Shown one piece after another: positions 33,300 through 41,996 of a stretch of 64,000 nucleotides of DNA. The first letter of the stretch is position 1, and every line of letters starts with the position of its first letter. The position numbers and the translations under genes are program-made. The notes beneath the pieces were generated by a model that was not told the origin of the DNA, searched no databases, and was given only the letters and a program-made list of their open reading frames with translations. Source of the DNA: Mycobacterium asiaticum (GTDB lineage: Bacteria > Actinomycetota > Actinomycetes > Mycobacteriales > Mycobacteriaceae); NCBI RefSeq assembly GCF_001673315.1, contig NZ_LZLQ01000124.1, forward strand, positions 186,001 through 250,000, in the 5' to 3' direction.

Positions 33300-34145
33300 G
33301 TGCCTAACCCGCAACCGGTTGCCGGTGACGACGAACCCGCCGTGCTTTACGAGGCCACTCCCGGTGGCGTCGCCATCGTGACGCTCAACCGGCCTGATCG
33401 CCTGAACGCGTGGGGCCCCGACATGGCGGTCCCTTTCTATGCCGCGGTCGATCGCGCCGAACAGGATTCGGCGATCAAAGTGATCGTGGTGACCGGCCGC
33501 GGCCGCGCCTTTTGCGCGGGAGCGCATCTTGGTTCTTCGAATTCGGTAGGCGGAGTGGGTGAATCACTGGAAAGCGCGGGCGGCAAGAGTGTCGCGGACC
33601 TCGTCGGTGAGCGCCCCCCGCACTTCGTGACCGAGCTGCGTAAGCCGGTTATCGCGGCGATCAACGGGCCGTGCGTCGGTATCGGATTGACCCAGACGCT
33701 GATGTGCGATGTCCGGTTCGCCGCGGCGGGTGCCAAGTTCGGCGCGGTATTCGCGCGCCGGGGGCTGATCGCCGAATTCGGCATCTCCTGGATCCTGCCC
33801 CGGTTGGTGGGTTGGGGCGTCGCCCTCGACCTGTTGTTGAGCGGGCGGACTTTTCTCGCCGACGAGGCGGCCGAGCTTGGTCTGGTCAAGGAAGTGGTGG
33901 CGCCGGACGAGCTTATGCCGCGCGTCCTCGAATATGCCGAGGACATCGCTAAATACTGCTCGCCCACGGCGATGGCGGTGATCAAGAGGCAGGCCTACGG
34001 CGATGCCACGCGCGACGTGGTAGCAGCCACCGCCGATGCCGAGTCGTTGATGTGGGAAGCATTGCCGCGGCCCGACGTGATCGAGGGCATCGTGAGCTTT
34101 TTACAGAAGCGGCCTCCGCAGTTCCCGTCGCTCAGTCAGGCGTAA
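33300..34145 (+). CDS. enoyl-CoA hydratase/isomerase family protein
   Basis: A 281-residue crotonase-fold protein. The oxyanion strands are GRAFCAGAHLGSS and INGPCVGIGLTQTL; GLIAEFGISWILPRLVGWG carries the likely catalytic Glu. It is a close paralogue of the protein at 37401-38264 (shared GISWILPRLVGWG and SGRTF blocks), and the operators of the two genes are also near-identical, so the gene and its promoter appear to have been duplicated together. It starts with GTG directly after the operator and is probably leaderless. Confidence 0.91.
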   Translation: MPNPQPVAGDDEPAVLYEATPGGVAIVTLNRPDRLNAWGPDMAVPFYAAVDRAEQDSAIKVIVVTGRGRAFCAGAHLGSSNSVGGVGESLESAGGKSVADLVGERPPHFVTELRKPVIAAINGPCVGIGLTQTLMCDVRFAAAGAKFGAVFARRGLIAEFGISWILPRLVGWGVALDLLLSGRTFLADEAAELGLVKEVVAPDELMPRVLEYAEDIAKYCSPTAMAVIKRQAYGDATRDVVAATADAESLMWEALPRPDVIEGIVSFLQKRPPQFPSLSQA

Positions 34146-34156
34146 CGAGGTTCCGC

Positions 34157-35704
34157 CTAGAACGGCGGCGGATCGTCGTCCCGTGGTGGGCGTACTTCGC
34201 GGGGTGGAGCGACGGGCGCGGTCGTTGGGACAGAAAGGTTCTGGCGGCGTTCGGCGTCGATGCGCTGGGCGCGATCTTGCGCGCGGGTGCGGCGGCGGGT
34301 CGGCATCATGATGCCGCGTCCCGGCGAAAGTGGTTGCGCTGTCCCGGTCGGCAGGCTCCCGGTCGGCAGGCTCCCGGTGGGCAGGCACAAGTTGGGGAAG
34401 AGCAGCCGACTGCCGGGTCGGGTGGTATAGGTGTGGCCGGTCGGCGCTGTCCAGACGATCGTGCCGTCGGGGTGCTGGCGGTCGCGCCACCCAGCGAGAC
34501 CCGTCCAAAAGGTCTTGAGCAAGTGGTGTTTTCGACATAGGCAATTGAGGTTGGACGGGTGGGTAGGTCCCCAGGGGTAGGCGATGGTGTGGTCGATGTC
34601 GCCGGTCCAGGCGACTGCATCGCAGCCGGGGAAGCGGCAGGTCATGTCGCGCGACCGGATGAAGCGGTCCAGCGCGGTAGAGGGGCGGTAACGGGTTTCG
34701 GGCCGGGTGTCGAAGAATGTCCCGAGGGGCGCAACCTTGGCGCCGGCTGCTATCAATCGGGCCAAAAGCGTTGCCGGAAGGCTGAATCCACCGGGAATCT
34801 GGGCGGGAGTCAATCCGGTCGCCGACGCGGACTCTGGGTCGGAGTCGGAGTCGGCACCGAGTGTGACCGCGGGCAGCTCGCCGTTGATCAGCGGGTCGGG
34901 CTCGGCGGTGACGCTAGCGGCGTCGGCAACGACATGGATCACCACGGCGGTGGCCCGGGCATCGACCCGGTCGCGGTACGGACAGTCCGGGGACTGGCAC
35001 TCACAGGTCAGGTGTTTGCCGTCGGCGGCCAGCGTGCCCAGCGCGTCGGCGCGGCGCTGACCCAAGGTGCGGGGATCGCCGGGACAGACATCACGCGCCA
35101 TCGTGTCCAGACGACGGTCCAGGACTGCCGCGTCGATTGCCAGCAAACTGCCCCAGATGGAGGCCATACCGGATTGGTCGTCGGCGGGGGTGATCGTCAC
35201 GTCGCGGCCGCGTGCGCCACTGCGGGTGCGGCGCACTGCCGCGGGATCATGGCGCGAGATGAGTGCGTCGATGGCGGTCGCTGTCTTGGCGGACGATAAC
35301 GGCCCATAGCGCTCGGCGTCGGCAGCCAGCGCGGCATCGACGAGGGACATCACCCAAGGGTCTTTGATCAGTCCGGTGTGCCAGACGATGGTGCTGGCCA
35401 GGCGCAGGCTGATGATGCCGGCCGCCAGCAGAGCATTGACCTTGGGGAGCCGATTGCGTAGCGCGCACGCCAGGTACATCTGTCCGGAAGCCATGCCGTG
35501 GCTGATGTTCTGCGCGGCGGCGACCTGGGCTGCCATGAAGTCCCAGTTGTCACACGACCACCGGGGGCTATCGGCGGGGCCTTCGCCGTGTCGGGCGACC
35601 AATTCGGCGATGGCGGCCAAACGCTGGGCGGCTGCGGTGGCCTCCGCGCGGGCGCCAGCAACCATGGCGTCCACGAGGGCGGCATCCGCAACACGATCAA
35701 ACAT
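34157..35704 (-). CDS. DUF222/13E12-repeat HNH endonuclease
   Basis: A 515-residue protein of the mycobacterial 13E12 family. The long DUF222 domain starts MFDRVADAALVDAM. The C-terminal HNH nuclease motif is DIDHTIAYPWGPTHPSNLNC followed by RKHH. A short repeat LPTGS occurs three times near the C-terminus, encoded by 15-bp tandem repeats. ATG at 35704 is chosen as the family start; it sits in a palindrome. Members are present in many copies per genome and behave like mobile or homing elements; in M. tuberculosis they serve as phiRv1 integration targets. It interrupts the catabolic genes and probably has nothing to do with them. Confidence 0.92.
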   Translation of the reverse strand: MFDRVADAALVDAMVAGARAEATAAAQRLAAIAELVARHGEGPADSPRWSCDNWDFMAAQVAAAQNISHGMASGQMYLACALRNRLPKVNALLAAGIISLRLASTIVWHTGLIKDPWVMSLVDAALAADAERYGPLSSAKTATAIDALISRHDPAAVRRTRSGARGRDVTITPADDQSGMASIWGSLLAIDAAVLDRRLDTMARDVCPGDPRTLGQRRADALGTLAADGKHLTCECQSPDCPYRDRVDARATAVVIHVVADAASVTAEPDPLINGELPAVTLGADSDSDPESASATGLTPAQIPGGFSLPATLLARLIAAGAKVAPLGTFFDTRPETRYRPSTALDRFIRSRDMTCRFPGCDAVAWTGDIDHTIAYPWGPTHPSNLNCLCRKHHLLKTFWTGLAGWRDRQHPDGTIVWTAPTGHTYTTRPGSRLLFPNLCLPTGSLPTGSLPTGTAQPLSPGRGIMMPTRRRTRAQDRAQRIDAERRQNLSVPTTAPVAPPREVRPPRDDDPPPF

Positions 35705-35713
35705 ATGTTCGAT
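35696..35713. repeat. palindrome over the start codon of the 13E12 gene
   Basis: ATCAAACAT and ATGTTCGAT form an 18-bp inverted repeat with one mismatch, centred on the ATG of the HNH gene. Because it spans the first codons (M-F-D), it could be an operator or the element's own target sequence. Confidence 0.6.
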
Positions 35714-35820
35714 ACTAGGTCGGAGGGGTGACAAACTTACCGGCCGCAAACGCACCTGGGTATGAGCGCTCAACTGTGGATAGCAAGCCGATGAACGGCC
35801 AACTGTGGATAGCAGGCCCG

Positions 35821-37050
35821 TCAGGCGATGGCGCCGGACTCTTTGAGTTCGGCTATCCGGTCCCAGTCCATACCGAGTTCCATCAGAACGATCTCGGTGT
35901 GCTCGGATGCCTGCGGCGCCCTTGTCGTCTCCAACGGCTCGTGGTTGAACTGGACGGGTCCACGGACCACGCGGAACGGTGCCCCGCCGCTGGCCACCTC
36001 GACCTCAGCGATCATGTCGTTGGCTATGGCCTGCTCGTCAGTGGTCAAGTCGATGAGGCTCTGGAACGGGGCCCACTGCCCTCGCATCGTCTTCAGGTGT
36101 TGGCGCCAGTATTCGAATGGCTTGGCGGCGAAAGCGTTTGCGATCAGCTCGCCGGCCGCATCGGCGTTCTGGATCAGTGGCAACACATCCGCGAAGCGCG
36201 GATCGTCGGCCGCCTCCGGAATACCGAGGTGTTCGAACGTATCCCGAATCAGGCCCGTCGGACTGATGATGCACAGATTGATGGTGCCGCCGTCGGAGGT
36301 CTGGTAGTTGCCCATGAACGGGTTCACCGACGGGGCAAGGGATCCGGGCATATGGGAGCGCATCACTTCGCCGGTCTCCATACCCTGCGTCACACTCGCG
36401 CCGGCCGCCCACCAGGCAGTGCTCAACAACGACACGTCCAACTCGACGGCTTCACCCGTGCGTTCCCGGTGCAGGAGTGCCGCCGAGATCCCACCGGCAA
36501 TGAACATGCCGCCGATTGAATCCCCGAACGCCGGAATGCCTTGTCCCAGAGCCCCACCCAGCTCTGCCGGAGTCAGCGAGTGCCCGACGCCGCTGCGAGT
36601 CCAGAACGCCGTCCCGTCGTACCCGCCCACGTCTCGTTCGGGGCCCTTGTCACCGTAAGCCGAACCACGGGCATAGATGATGTTGGGATTCGCCGCGCGG
36701 ATGTGCTCGACGTCGAACTTGTTTTTCTGTCGCTGTGCGGGCATGTAATTGGTCAGGAATACATCGGAACTCCTGGCCAATTCGTAGATCACCTCCTGGC
36801 CGCCGGGTGTCGAGATGTCAATTCCCACACTGCGTTTACCGCGATTGGGATGCTCCATGAGGGGGTGGCGGTCCGGGTCGACCTGGATGCCGCCCATGTT
36901 GAGGAACCCCCGTTGGGTGTCCCCGCGCAGTGGGTGCTCGACCTTGATGACGTCGGCTCCCCAGTCGGCGAGGATCGCTCCGGCGGCCGGGACGAAGGTG
37001 AACTGCGCAACCTCTAGCACCCTGATGCCTTCCATCACCTTGATCGTCAA
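35821..37050 (-). CDS. CaiB/BaiF family CoA-transferase
   Basis: A 409-residue class III CoA-transferase. GIRVLEVAQFTFVPAAG and WGADVIKVEHPLRGD mark the N-terminus, and the catalytic Asp is that of PAFGDSIGGMFIAGG. TTG at 37050 is preferred because a strong GGGAGG stands 6 nt before it; ATG 37035 starts at the conserved MEGIRVLEV and is an alternative. It is transcribed divergently from the hydratase-amidohydrolase operon, and a perfect-armed operator lies 164 bp upstream. Confidence 0.92.
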   Translation of the reverse strand: MTIKVMEGIRVLEVAQFTFVPAAGAILADWGADVIKVEHPLRGDTQRGFLNMGGIQVDPDRHPLMEHPNRGKRSVGIDISTPGGQEVIYELARSSDVFLTNYMPAQRQKNKFDVEHIRAANPNIIYARGSAYGDKGPERDVGGYDGTAFWTRSGVGHSLTPAELGGALGQGIPAFGDSIGGMFIAGGISAALLHRERTGEAVELDVSLLSTAWWAAGASVTQGMETGEVMRSHMPGSLAPSVNPFMGNYQTSDGGTINLCIISPTGLIRDTFEHLGIPEAADDPRFADVLPLIQNADAAGELIANAFAAKPFEYWRQHLKTMRGQWAPFQSLIDLTTDEQAIANDMIAEVEVASGGAPFRVVRGPVQFNHEPLETTRAPQASEHTEIVLMELGMDWDRIAELKESGAIA

Positions 37051-37213
37051 GAGTGGCCTCCCGTCACGTGGTCGGTTCGAAGGTTACCGGCAGCCCCGAC
37101 GGTGAACGGATGGTCGGCCGGGAAGTGCGGATCGCGATCGACGACCAGTTCGGTATTGCACAACCGTTCGGCCCGGATCGGCAGGCTCCCTCCAAAGATC
37201 TATTCGTGGGAGC

Positions 37214-37234
37214 CTACTGAAATCACCACAGTAG
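37214..37234. promoter_or_regulatory. island operator site 4 (CoA-transferase side)
   Basis: CCTACTG (37213-37219) and CAGTAGG (37229-37235) are perfect 7-bp inverted arms around AAATCACCA. It matches the site at 47882 at 16 of 21 positions and is the most symmetrical copy, so it best shows the dyad nature of the motif. Confidence 0.72.
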
Positions 37235-37316
37235 GCCAAGAGTCGAGTCCGCCGACAACCGGTGTGATCAGGCAATCTCTCGCGCGACGCAGGTCCTGCC
37301 AGCATTGCAGAAAGGA

Positions 37317-37337
37317 GTACCGATAGGTATACAGTAT
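37317..37337. promoter_or_regulatory. island operator site 5 (hydratase-amidohydrolase operon)
   Basis: GTACCGA and ACAGTAT arms with inner GATAGGTA, nearly identical to the site at 33277. It lies 64 bp before the ATG of the six-gene operon 37401-44238. Confidence 0.7.
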
Positions 37338-37400
37338 CTACTACGCGACCACCCTTACGGAGGCGTCGCGCACGCGTCGCACGACGAGGGGACAGGTTCG

Positions 37401-38264
37401 ATGAGCACCGACGGCAGCGCGGTTGCCGAGCGGCCGACCACGTCGAGCGACCCGGTGCTCTACGAGGTCTCGCCGGCCGGCGTCGCGCTGATCACCCTGA
37501 ACCGGCCCGAGCGCAGAAACGCCTGGGGCGGGGCGCTTACATCGACGTTCTTCCGGTACCTGGAAGCCGCGGAGGCTGATGGCCGGGTCCGGGTCATCGT
37601 GATCACCGGCCGCGGCCGCGCATTCTGCGTCGGGGCGGACATGGGTGATCTGGATTCCATCTCGTCGACGACGGTCGAGGCGGCCGGTCAAACCGACGTC
37701 ACTTCGCTGGTGGCAGAGAAGCATCCGTATTACCTGACCCAATTGCGCAAACCGGTGATCGCTGCGATCAACGGATCGATCGCCGGCATCGGGCTGTCCC
37801 TGGCGTTGATGGCCGATATGCGTTTCGCCGCTGCCGGCGCAAAGTTCACCACCTCGTTCGCGCGTCGAGGACTGGTGGCCGAATACGGCATCTCCTGGAT
37901 CCTGCCGCGGCTGGTCGGCTGGGGTGCGGCCGCCGACCTGCTGATGTCCGGTCGTACCTTCCCGGCCGAGGAAGCCGCCGAGTTGGGTCTGGTCAACAGG
38001 GTGGTACCGGGCGACCAGCTGCTGGACGTCACATTGACCTATGCCGAGGACATCGCGGTGAATTGTGCGCCCAGCTCACTGGCGGTCATGAAGCGCCAGC
38101 TCTACGCCGACGCTGGTCTGGGCATCGTCCAAACAAGCCACTCCGCCGAACAATTGATGCACGAATCCATGCAGCGTTCCGACTTCATCGAAGGCATCAC
38201 GGCGTTCTTCGAAAAGCGCGCACCACGATTTCCACCGCTCGCCGCGCATAGCGACGACACTTAG
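37401..38264 (+). CDS. enoyl-CoA hydratase/isomerase family protein
   Basis: A 287-residue crotonase-fold protein with GRAFCVGADMGDLD and INGSIAGIGLSLAL as oxyanion strands and GLVAEYGISWILPRLVGWG with the likely catalytic Glu. ATG at 37401 is chosen; the in-frame reading from 37305 runs through the operator. It is the first gene of an operon with two amidohydrolases, an acyl-CoA ligase and a dehydrogenase pair, and a paralogue of 33300-34145. A 33-bp gap follows. Confidence 0.91.
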   Translation: MSTDGSAVAERPTTSSDPVLYEVSPAGVALITLNRPERRNAWGGALTSTFFRYLEAAEADGRVRVIVITGRGRAFCVGADMGDLDSISSTTVEAAGQTDVTSLVAEKHPYYLTQLRKPVIAAINGSIAGIGLSLALMADMRFAAAGAKFTTSFARRGLVAEYGISWILPRLVGWGAAADLLMSGRTFPAEEAAELGLVNRVVPGDQLLDVTLTYAEDIAVNCAPSSLAVMKRQLYADAGLGIVQTSHSAEQLMHESMQRSDFIEGITAFFEKRAPRFPPLAAHSDDT

Positions 38265-38297
38265 AGGCACCGGAATTGATTTGAGAGGACGTCCACG

Positions 38298-39509
38298 ATG
38301 ACGACGTTGGACTATCGAGCGATTGACGTCGACAACCACTACTACGAACCGACCGACTCATTCACTCGGCATCTGCCGAAGGAGTTCAAGCGCCGTGGTG
38401 TGCAGATGCTGCACGACGGCAAACGCACCTGGGCGGTGATCGGCCAGCGGATCAACCAGTTCATCCCGAACCCGACGTTCGACCCGATCATCGAACCGGG
38501 GTGTCTGGATCTGTTGTTCCGCGGCGAGATCCCGGACGGCGTCGATCCCGCCTCACTGATGAAGGTGGACCGAATGGCGAACCATCCCGAATACCAGAAC
38601 CGGGACGCCCGGGTGAAGGTCATGGACACCCAGAATCTGGAGACTGTGTTCATGTTGCCGACCTTCGCCTGCGGCGTGGAGGAGGCACTTAAAACCGACA
38701 TCGACGCCACCATGGCGTCGGTGCACGCGTTCAATCTGTGGCTCGACGAAGACTGGGGTTTCGACCGTCCCGATCACCGGATCATCTCGGCGCCGATCAT
38801 TTCGCTGGCCGATCCAGCCAAAGCGGTGGAGGAAGTCGAGTTCGTACTAGGTCGGGGCGCCAAGATGGTGCTGGTCCGTCCAGCCCCGGTACCCGGCGCG
38901 GTCAAGCCGCGCTCGCTGGGTGACCCGGTGCACGATCCGGTCTGGGCCAGACTCGCCGAAGCCGGTGTCCCCGTTGGGTTTCACCTCAGTGACAGCGGCT
39001 ATCTGGCGATCAATGCCTTGTGGGGCGGCAAGGCCACCTTCGAGGGATTCGGCAAGAAGGATCCCCTCGACCAGGTGCTCCTCGATGACCGGGCCATTCA
39101 CGACTCGATGGCCTCGATGATCGTGCATCAGGTCTTCACCCGGCATCCGAAATTGAAGGTCGCCAGCATCGAGAACGGTTCGTACTTCGTCTACCGGTTG
39201 ATCAAGCGGCTCAAGAAGGCTGCCAACACTGCGCCCTACCACTTCAAGGAAGATCCGGTGGCGCAGTTGAGGAACAACGTCTGGATCGCGCCCTACTACG
39301 AGGATGACGTCAAGCTGCTCGCCGAGACGATCGGCGTGGAGAAGATCCTGTTCGGCTCGGATTGGCCGCACGGCGAGGGGCTGGCAGATCCAATGTCTTT
39401 CACCGCCGACATTCCGCAATTCCCCGAGTTCAGCCCCCAAGACACTCGGAAGGTCATGCGCGACAACGCGCTTGACCTGCTGGGTGCGAACGTTACCGCG
39501 TCGGTATAA
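38298..39509 (+). CDS. amidohydrolase-2 family metal-dependent hydrolase/decarboxylase
   Basis: A 403-residue TIM-barrel protein of the amidohydrolase-2 (ACMSD-like) group. Metal-ligand motifs are DVDNHYYEP at residues 10-18, the His of VGFHLSDSG, and Asp in FGSDWPHGEG. Members hydrolyse C-C or C-N bonds or decarboxylate aromatic and cyclic acids. A GAGAGGAC ribosome binding site precedes ATG. In a cluster of CoA enzymes it may hydrolyse a ring or remove a carboxyl group; the related protein at 41146 may be a partner. Confidence 0.9.
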   Translation: MTTLDYRAIDVDNHYYEPTDSFTRHLPKEFKRRGVQMLHDGKRTWAVIGQRINQFIPNPTFDPIIEPGCLDLLFRGEIPDGVDPASLMKVDRMANHPEYQNRDARVKVMDTQNLETVFMLPTFACGVEEALKTDIDATMASVHAFNLWLDEDWGFDRPDHRIISAPIISLADPAKAVEEVEFVLGRGAKMVLVRPAPVPGAVKPRSLGDPVHDPVWARLAEAGVPVGFHLSDSGYLAINALWGGKATFEGFGKKDPLDQVLLDDRAIHDSMASMIVHQVFTRHPKLKVASIENGSYFVYRLIKRLKKAANTAPYHFKEDPVAQLRNNVWIAPYYEDDVKLLAETIGVEKILFGSDWPHGEGLADPMSFTADIPQFPEFSPQDTRKVMRDNALDLLGANVTASV

Positions 39510-39517
39510 CACCAGCG

Positions 39518-41149
39518 ATGAGCGAATGGACGATCGGAGACGTTCTGGACGCTATGGCCGACGCCGTGCCGGACCGGGTGATGACGATCTGCGGGGACCG
39601 CACCAGTACGTTCGCCGAATCCGCCGACCGGACCCGCCGACTGGCAAATTTTTTGGCGGACAGGCGGTTCGGGGCATATAGCGAGCGTGACTCACTGCGA
39701 AACTGGGAATGCGGCCAGGACCGGGTGGCGCTCATCATGTACAACGATCTCTATTCCGACCTTGTGATCGCTTGTCTGAAAGCGCGAGTGGTGCCGGTCA
39801 ACGTAAACCATTACTACACACCGCGGGAAGTGGCCGAGTTGCTGGCCTACGTCAAACCTCGGGGTGTCGTCTACCACCGCTCGCTGGGTGCCAAGTTCGC
39901 CGACGTCCTGACCACTTTGGGTGCCGACCTGCTGATCTCGATTGACGACGGCAGCGCAGCTGCTCAGCTCGGGGGTTCCGTTGATCTTGAAGACGCTCTG
40001 GCACAGGGTGATTCCGACCACGACAGCACACCCTCACCCGATGACCTGATGATGATCTGCACGGGCGGAACGACGGGGCGGCCCAAAGGCGTGCTGTGGC
40101 GACAGGCCGACATGTACGTCGCGTCGATGAACGGCGACGACCACGCCGACGCCGGAGAGATCCAGCAGCGGGTCCAGAACGCGGGAGCACCGTGGTTCGC
40201 GGTGTCCCCGTTGATGCACGCCGCCGGGATGTGGACCGCGTTCTCCGCCATTTTGTCCGGGCAGACGGCGGTCCTCTACGACACCCGGCAGAAGTTCGAT
40301 CCCGCAGCAGTGCTGGCGATCGCCGAGCGCGAGAAGGTCGGTCTGATGACCATGGTGGGCGATGCCTATGCCGCGCCGCTCGTCGACGAACTCGGCCGGC
40401 GCACCTACGACCTGTCCGCGTTGTTCGCGATCGGTACCGGTGGAGCGGCCACCAACGTCAAATATCAACGGGCGCTGTTGAAATATCTGCCGCACATCAC
40501 CGTCATCAACGGCTACGGCTCCTCGGAGACGGGCAACATGGGGTTCGGGCACAGCCGGCAGGGCACCCAGGCCGACACCTTCACCATCCGCGCCGGCGGC
40601 CTGGTGTTGTCGGAAAATTACCGCAGGTTCCTCGATCCGGGCGAACCGCAGATCGGTTGGGTGGCCCGTACCGGACGGATTCCGCTGGGCTACTTCGAAG
40701 ACGAGGCGGCGACCGTCAAAACGTTTCCGGTGGTGGACGGGTTGCGGGTAGTGATATCGGGTGACCGAGCCCAGGTGGACGCCGACGGCACGCTTCGGCT
40801 CTTCGGGCGCGACTCGTTGGTGGTCAACACCGGTGGTGAGAAGGTGTTCGTGGAGGAGGTCGAGGAGGTATTGCGCGCGCACCCGGCCATCGCGGACGCT
40901 CTCGTGGTGGGTCGTGACAGCGAGCGGTGGGGACAGGAAGTGGTGGCGCTGGTCGAACTGCGCGCGGGTGCCGAGCCCGACACTGACGCGTTACGCACAC
41001 ATTGTGCCGCCGATCTGGCGGGGTTCAAGGTGCCCAAAGCGATTATCGTGGTAGATCGGGTGCGCCGGCTGGGCAACGGCAAGGCCGACTATCGATGGGC
41101 CAAACAGCGAGCTGAAACGGTAAGCATGGCAAAGGTATCCGGAGAATGA
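39518..41149 (+). CDS. acyl-CoA ligase (FadD-type)
   Basis: A 543-residue adenylate-forming enzyme. It has CTGGTTGRPKGVLWRQ, the A5 motif GYGSSETGNMG, the A8 region LFGRDSLVVNTGGEKVF, and the catalytic Lys in LGNGKADYRWAK. The VLWRQADMY region resembles ligases that act on sterol side chains and branched acids. It follows the amidohydrolase by 8 bp, and its stop overlaps the next gene (ATGA). It probably primes the acid of this operon for beta-oxidation. Confidence 0.94.
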   Translation: MSEWTIGDVLDAMADAVPDRVMTICGDRTSTFAESADRTRRLANFLADRRFGAYSERDSLRNWECGQDRVALIMYNDLYSDLVIACLKARVVPVNVNHYYTPREVAELLAYVKPRGVVYHRSLGAKFADVLTTLGADLLISIDDGSAAAQLGGSVDLEDALAQGDSDHDSTPSPDDLMMICTGGTTGRPKGVLWRQADMYVASMNGDDHADAGEIQQRVQNAGAPWFAVSPLMHAAGMWTAFSAILSGQTAVLYDTRQKFDPAAVLAIAEREKVGLMTMVGDAYAAPLVDELGRRTYDLSALFAIGTGGAATNVKYQRALLKYLPHITVINGYGSSETGNMGFGHSRQGTQADTFTIRAGGLVLSENYRRFLDPGEPQIGWVARTGRIPLGYFEDEAATVKTFPVVDGLRVVISGDRAQVDADGTLRLFGRDSLVVNTGGEKVFVEEVEEVLRAHPAIADALVVGRDSERWGQEVVALVELRAGAEPDTDALRTHCAADLAGFKVPKAIIVVDRVRRLGNGKADYRWAKQRAETVSMAKVSGE

Positions 41150-41994
41150 GCGGACGGAGCCACCGGCCGGTGATCGACTGCCTGGTCAACGTGCACTTCG
41201 GCGAGACCGAAGCGCAACCGGAGTTCATGAAGCGAGTCCGAGACGACTACTTCAAAGGACCCACATCAATGTTCGACCCGGTGGATCTCGCGGAACTGCT
41301 CGACGAGATGGACGAACACGGCGTCGAGAAAGCCATCTTGATGGACAATCTGGTCAAGCCCTCGGTCACGGCCCGCAAGTTCGTCGACGCGCGCCCGGAC
41401 CGGTTCGCCCTGGCCATCGGCGGCGTTAACCTGCTGCGCCCGGTAGCAGCATTGCGCGAGTTGAGTGCGACGGTTGCAGACCTGCCGGTGGCCTACACCG
41501 TCGTGGGCCCCAGCTTCTGGGCCGACGGCATGTACCCGCCCAGCGACGCCGTGTATTACCCGCTGTACGCCAAGTGCGCCGAGATCGATCTACCGTTGTG
41601 CGTCAACACCGGCCTGCCTGGGCCGCCGATCCCCGGTGAGGTGCAGAACCCGATCCACCTGGACCGGGTGTGCGTGCGGTTCCCGGAGCTGAAGCTGTGC
41701 ATGATCCACGGCGCGGATCCCTGGTGGGACATCGCGATCCGGATGCTGATCAAGTACCGGAACCTACGGCTGATGACATCCGCCTGGTCGCCAAAGCGGC
41801 TGCCGGAAAGCCTCATTCACTACATGCGCACCCGTGGCACCGGCAAGGTGATCTTTGCCTCCGACTGGCCGGTACTGCGCCAGCACCGCGTGGTACCCGA
41901 GGCCAGGGCCCTCGATCTGCCGACCGACGTCCTGGACAACTACCTCTACAACAACGCCAAAGAGTTCTTTTTCGGCTTGGAACAGGAGCAGTAA
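41146..41994 (+). CDS. amidohydrolase-2 family protein
   Basis: A 282-residue shorter amidohydrolase-2 protein. VIDCLVNVHFG replaces the usual DxHxH opening, with His of MIHGADPWWD and Asp of FASDWPVLRQHR at the other ligand sites. The missing first-strand His suggests a single-metal or altered centre. It is coupled to the ligase by ATGA overlap and is separated from the dehydrogenase gene by 2 bp. Confidence 0.88.
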   Translation: MSGRSHRPVIDCLVNVHFGETEAQPEFMKRVRDDYFKGPTSMFDPVDLAELLDEMDEHGVEKAILMDNLVKPSVTARKFVDARPDRFALAIGGVNLLRPVAALRELSATVADLPVAYTVVGPSFWADGMYPPSDAVYYPLYAKCAEIDLPLCVNTGLPGPPIPGEVQNPIHLDRVCVRFPELKLCMIHGADPWWDIAIRMLIKYRNLRLMTSAWSPKRLPESLIHYMRTRGTGKVIFASDWPVLRQHRVVPEARALDLPTDVLDNYLYNNAKEFFFGLEQEQ

Positions 41995-41996
41995 CA

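Larger units (their letters stand above)
37051..37400. other. 350-bp divergent intergenic region with two operators
   Basis: This gap separates the CoA-transferase (minus) from the hydratase operon (plus). I see no convincing gene; an open frame of 73 codons at 37084-37305 on the minus strand lacks a ribosome binding site and recognisable sequence. It contains two copies of the 21-bp motif, at 37214-37234 and 37317-37337. Confidence 0.7.

Noticed and set aside
37084..37305. 73-codon minus-strand frame in the 350-bp gap
   Set aside because: It is Arg-rich, has no ribosome binding site and would cover the best dyad operator.
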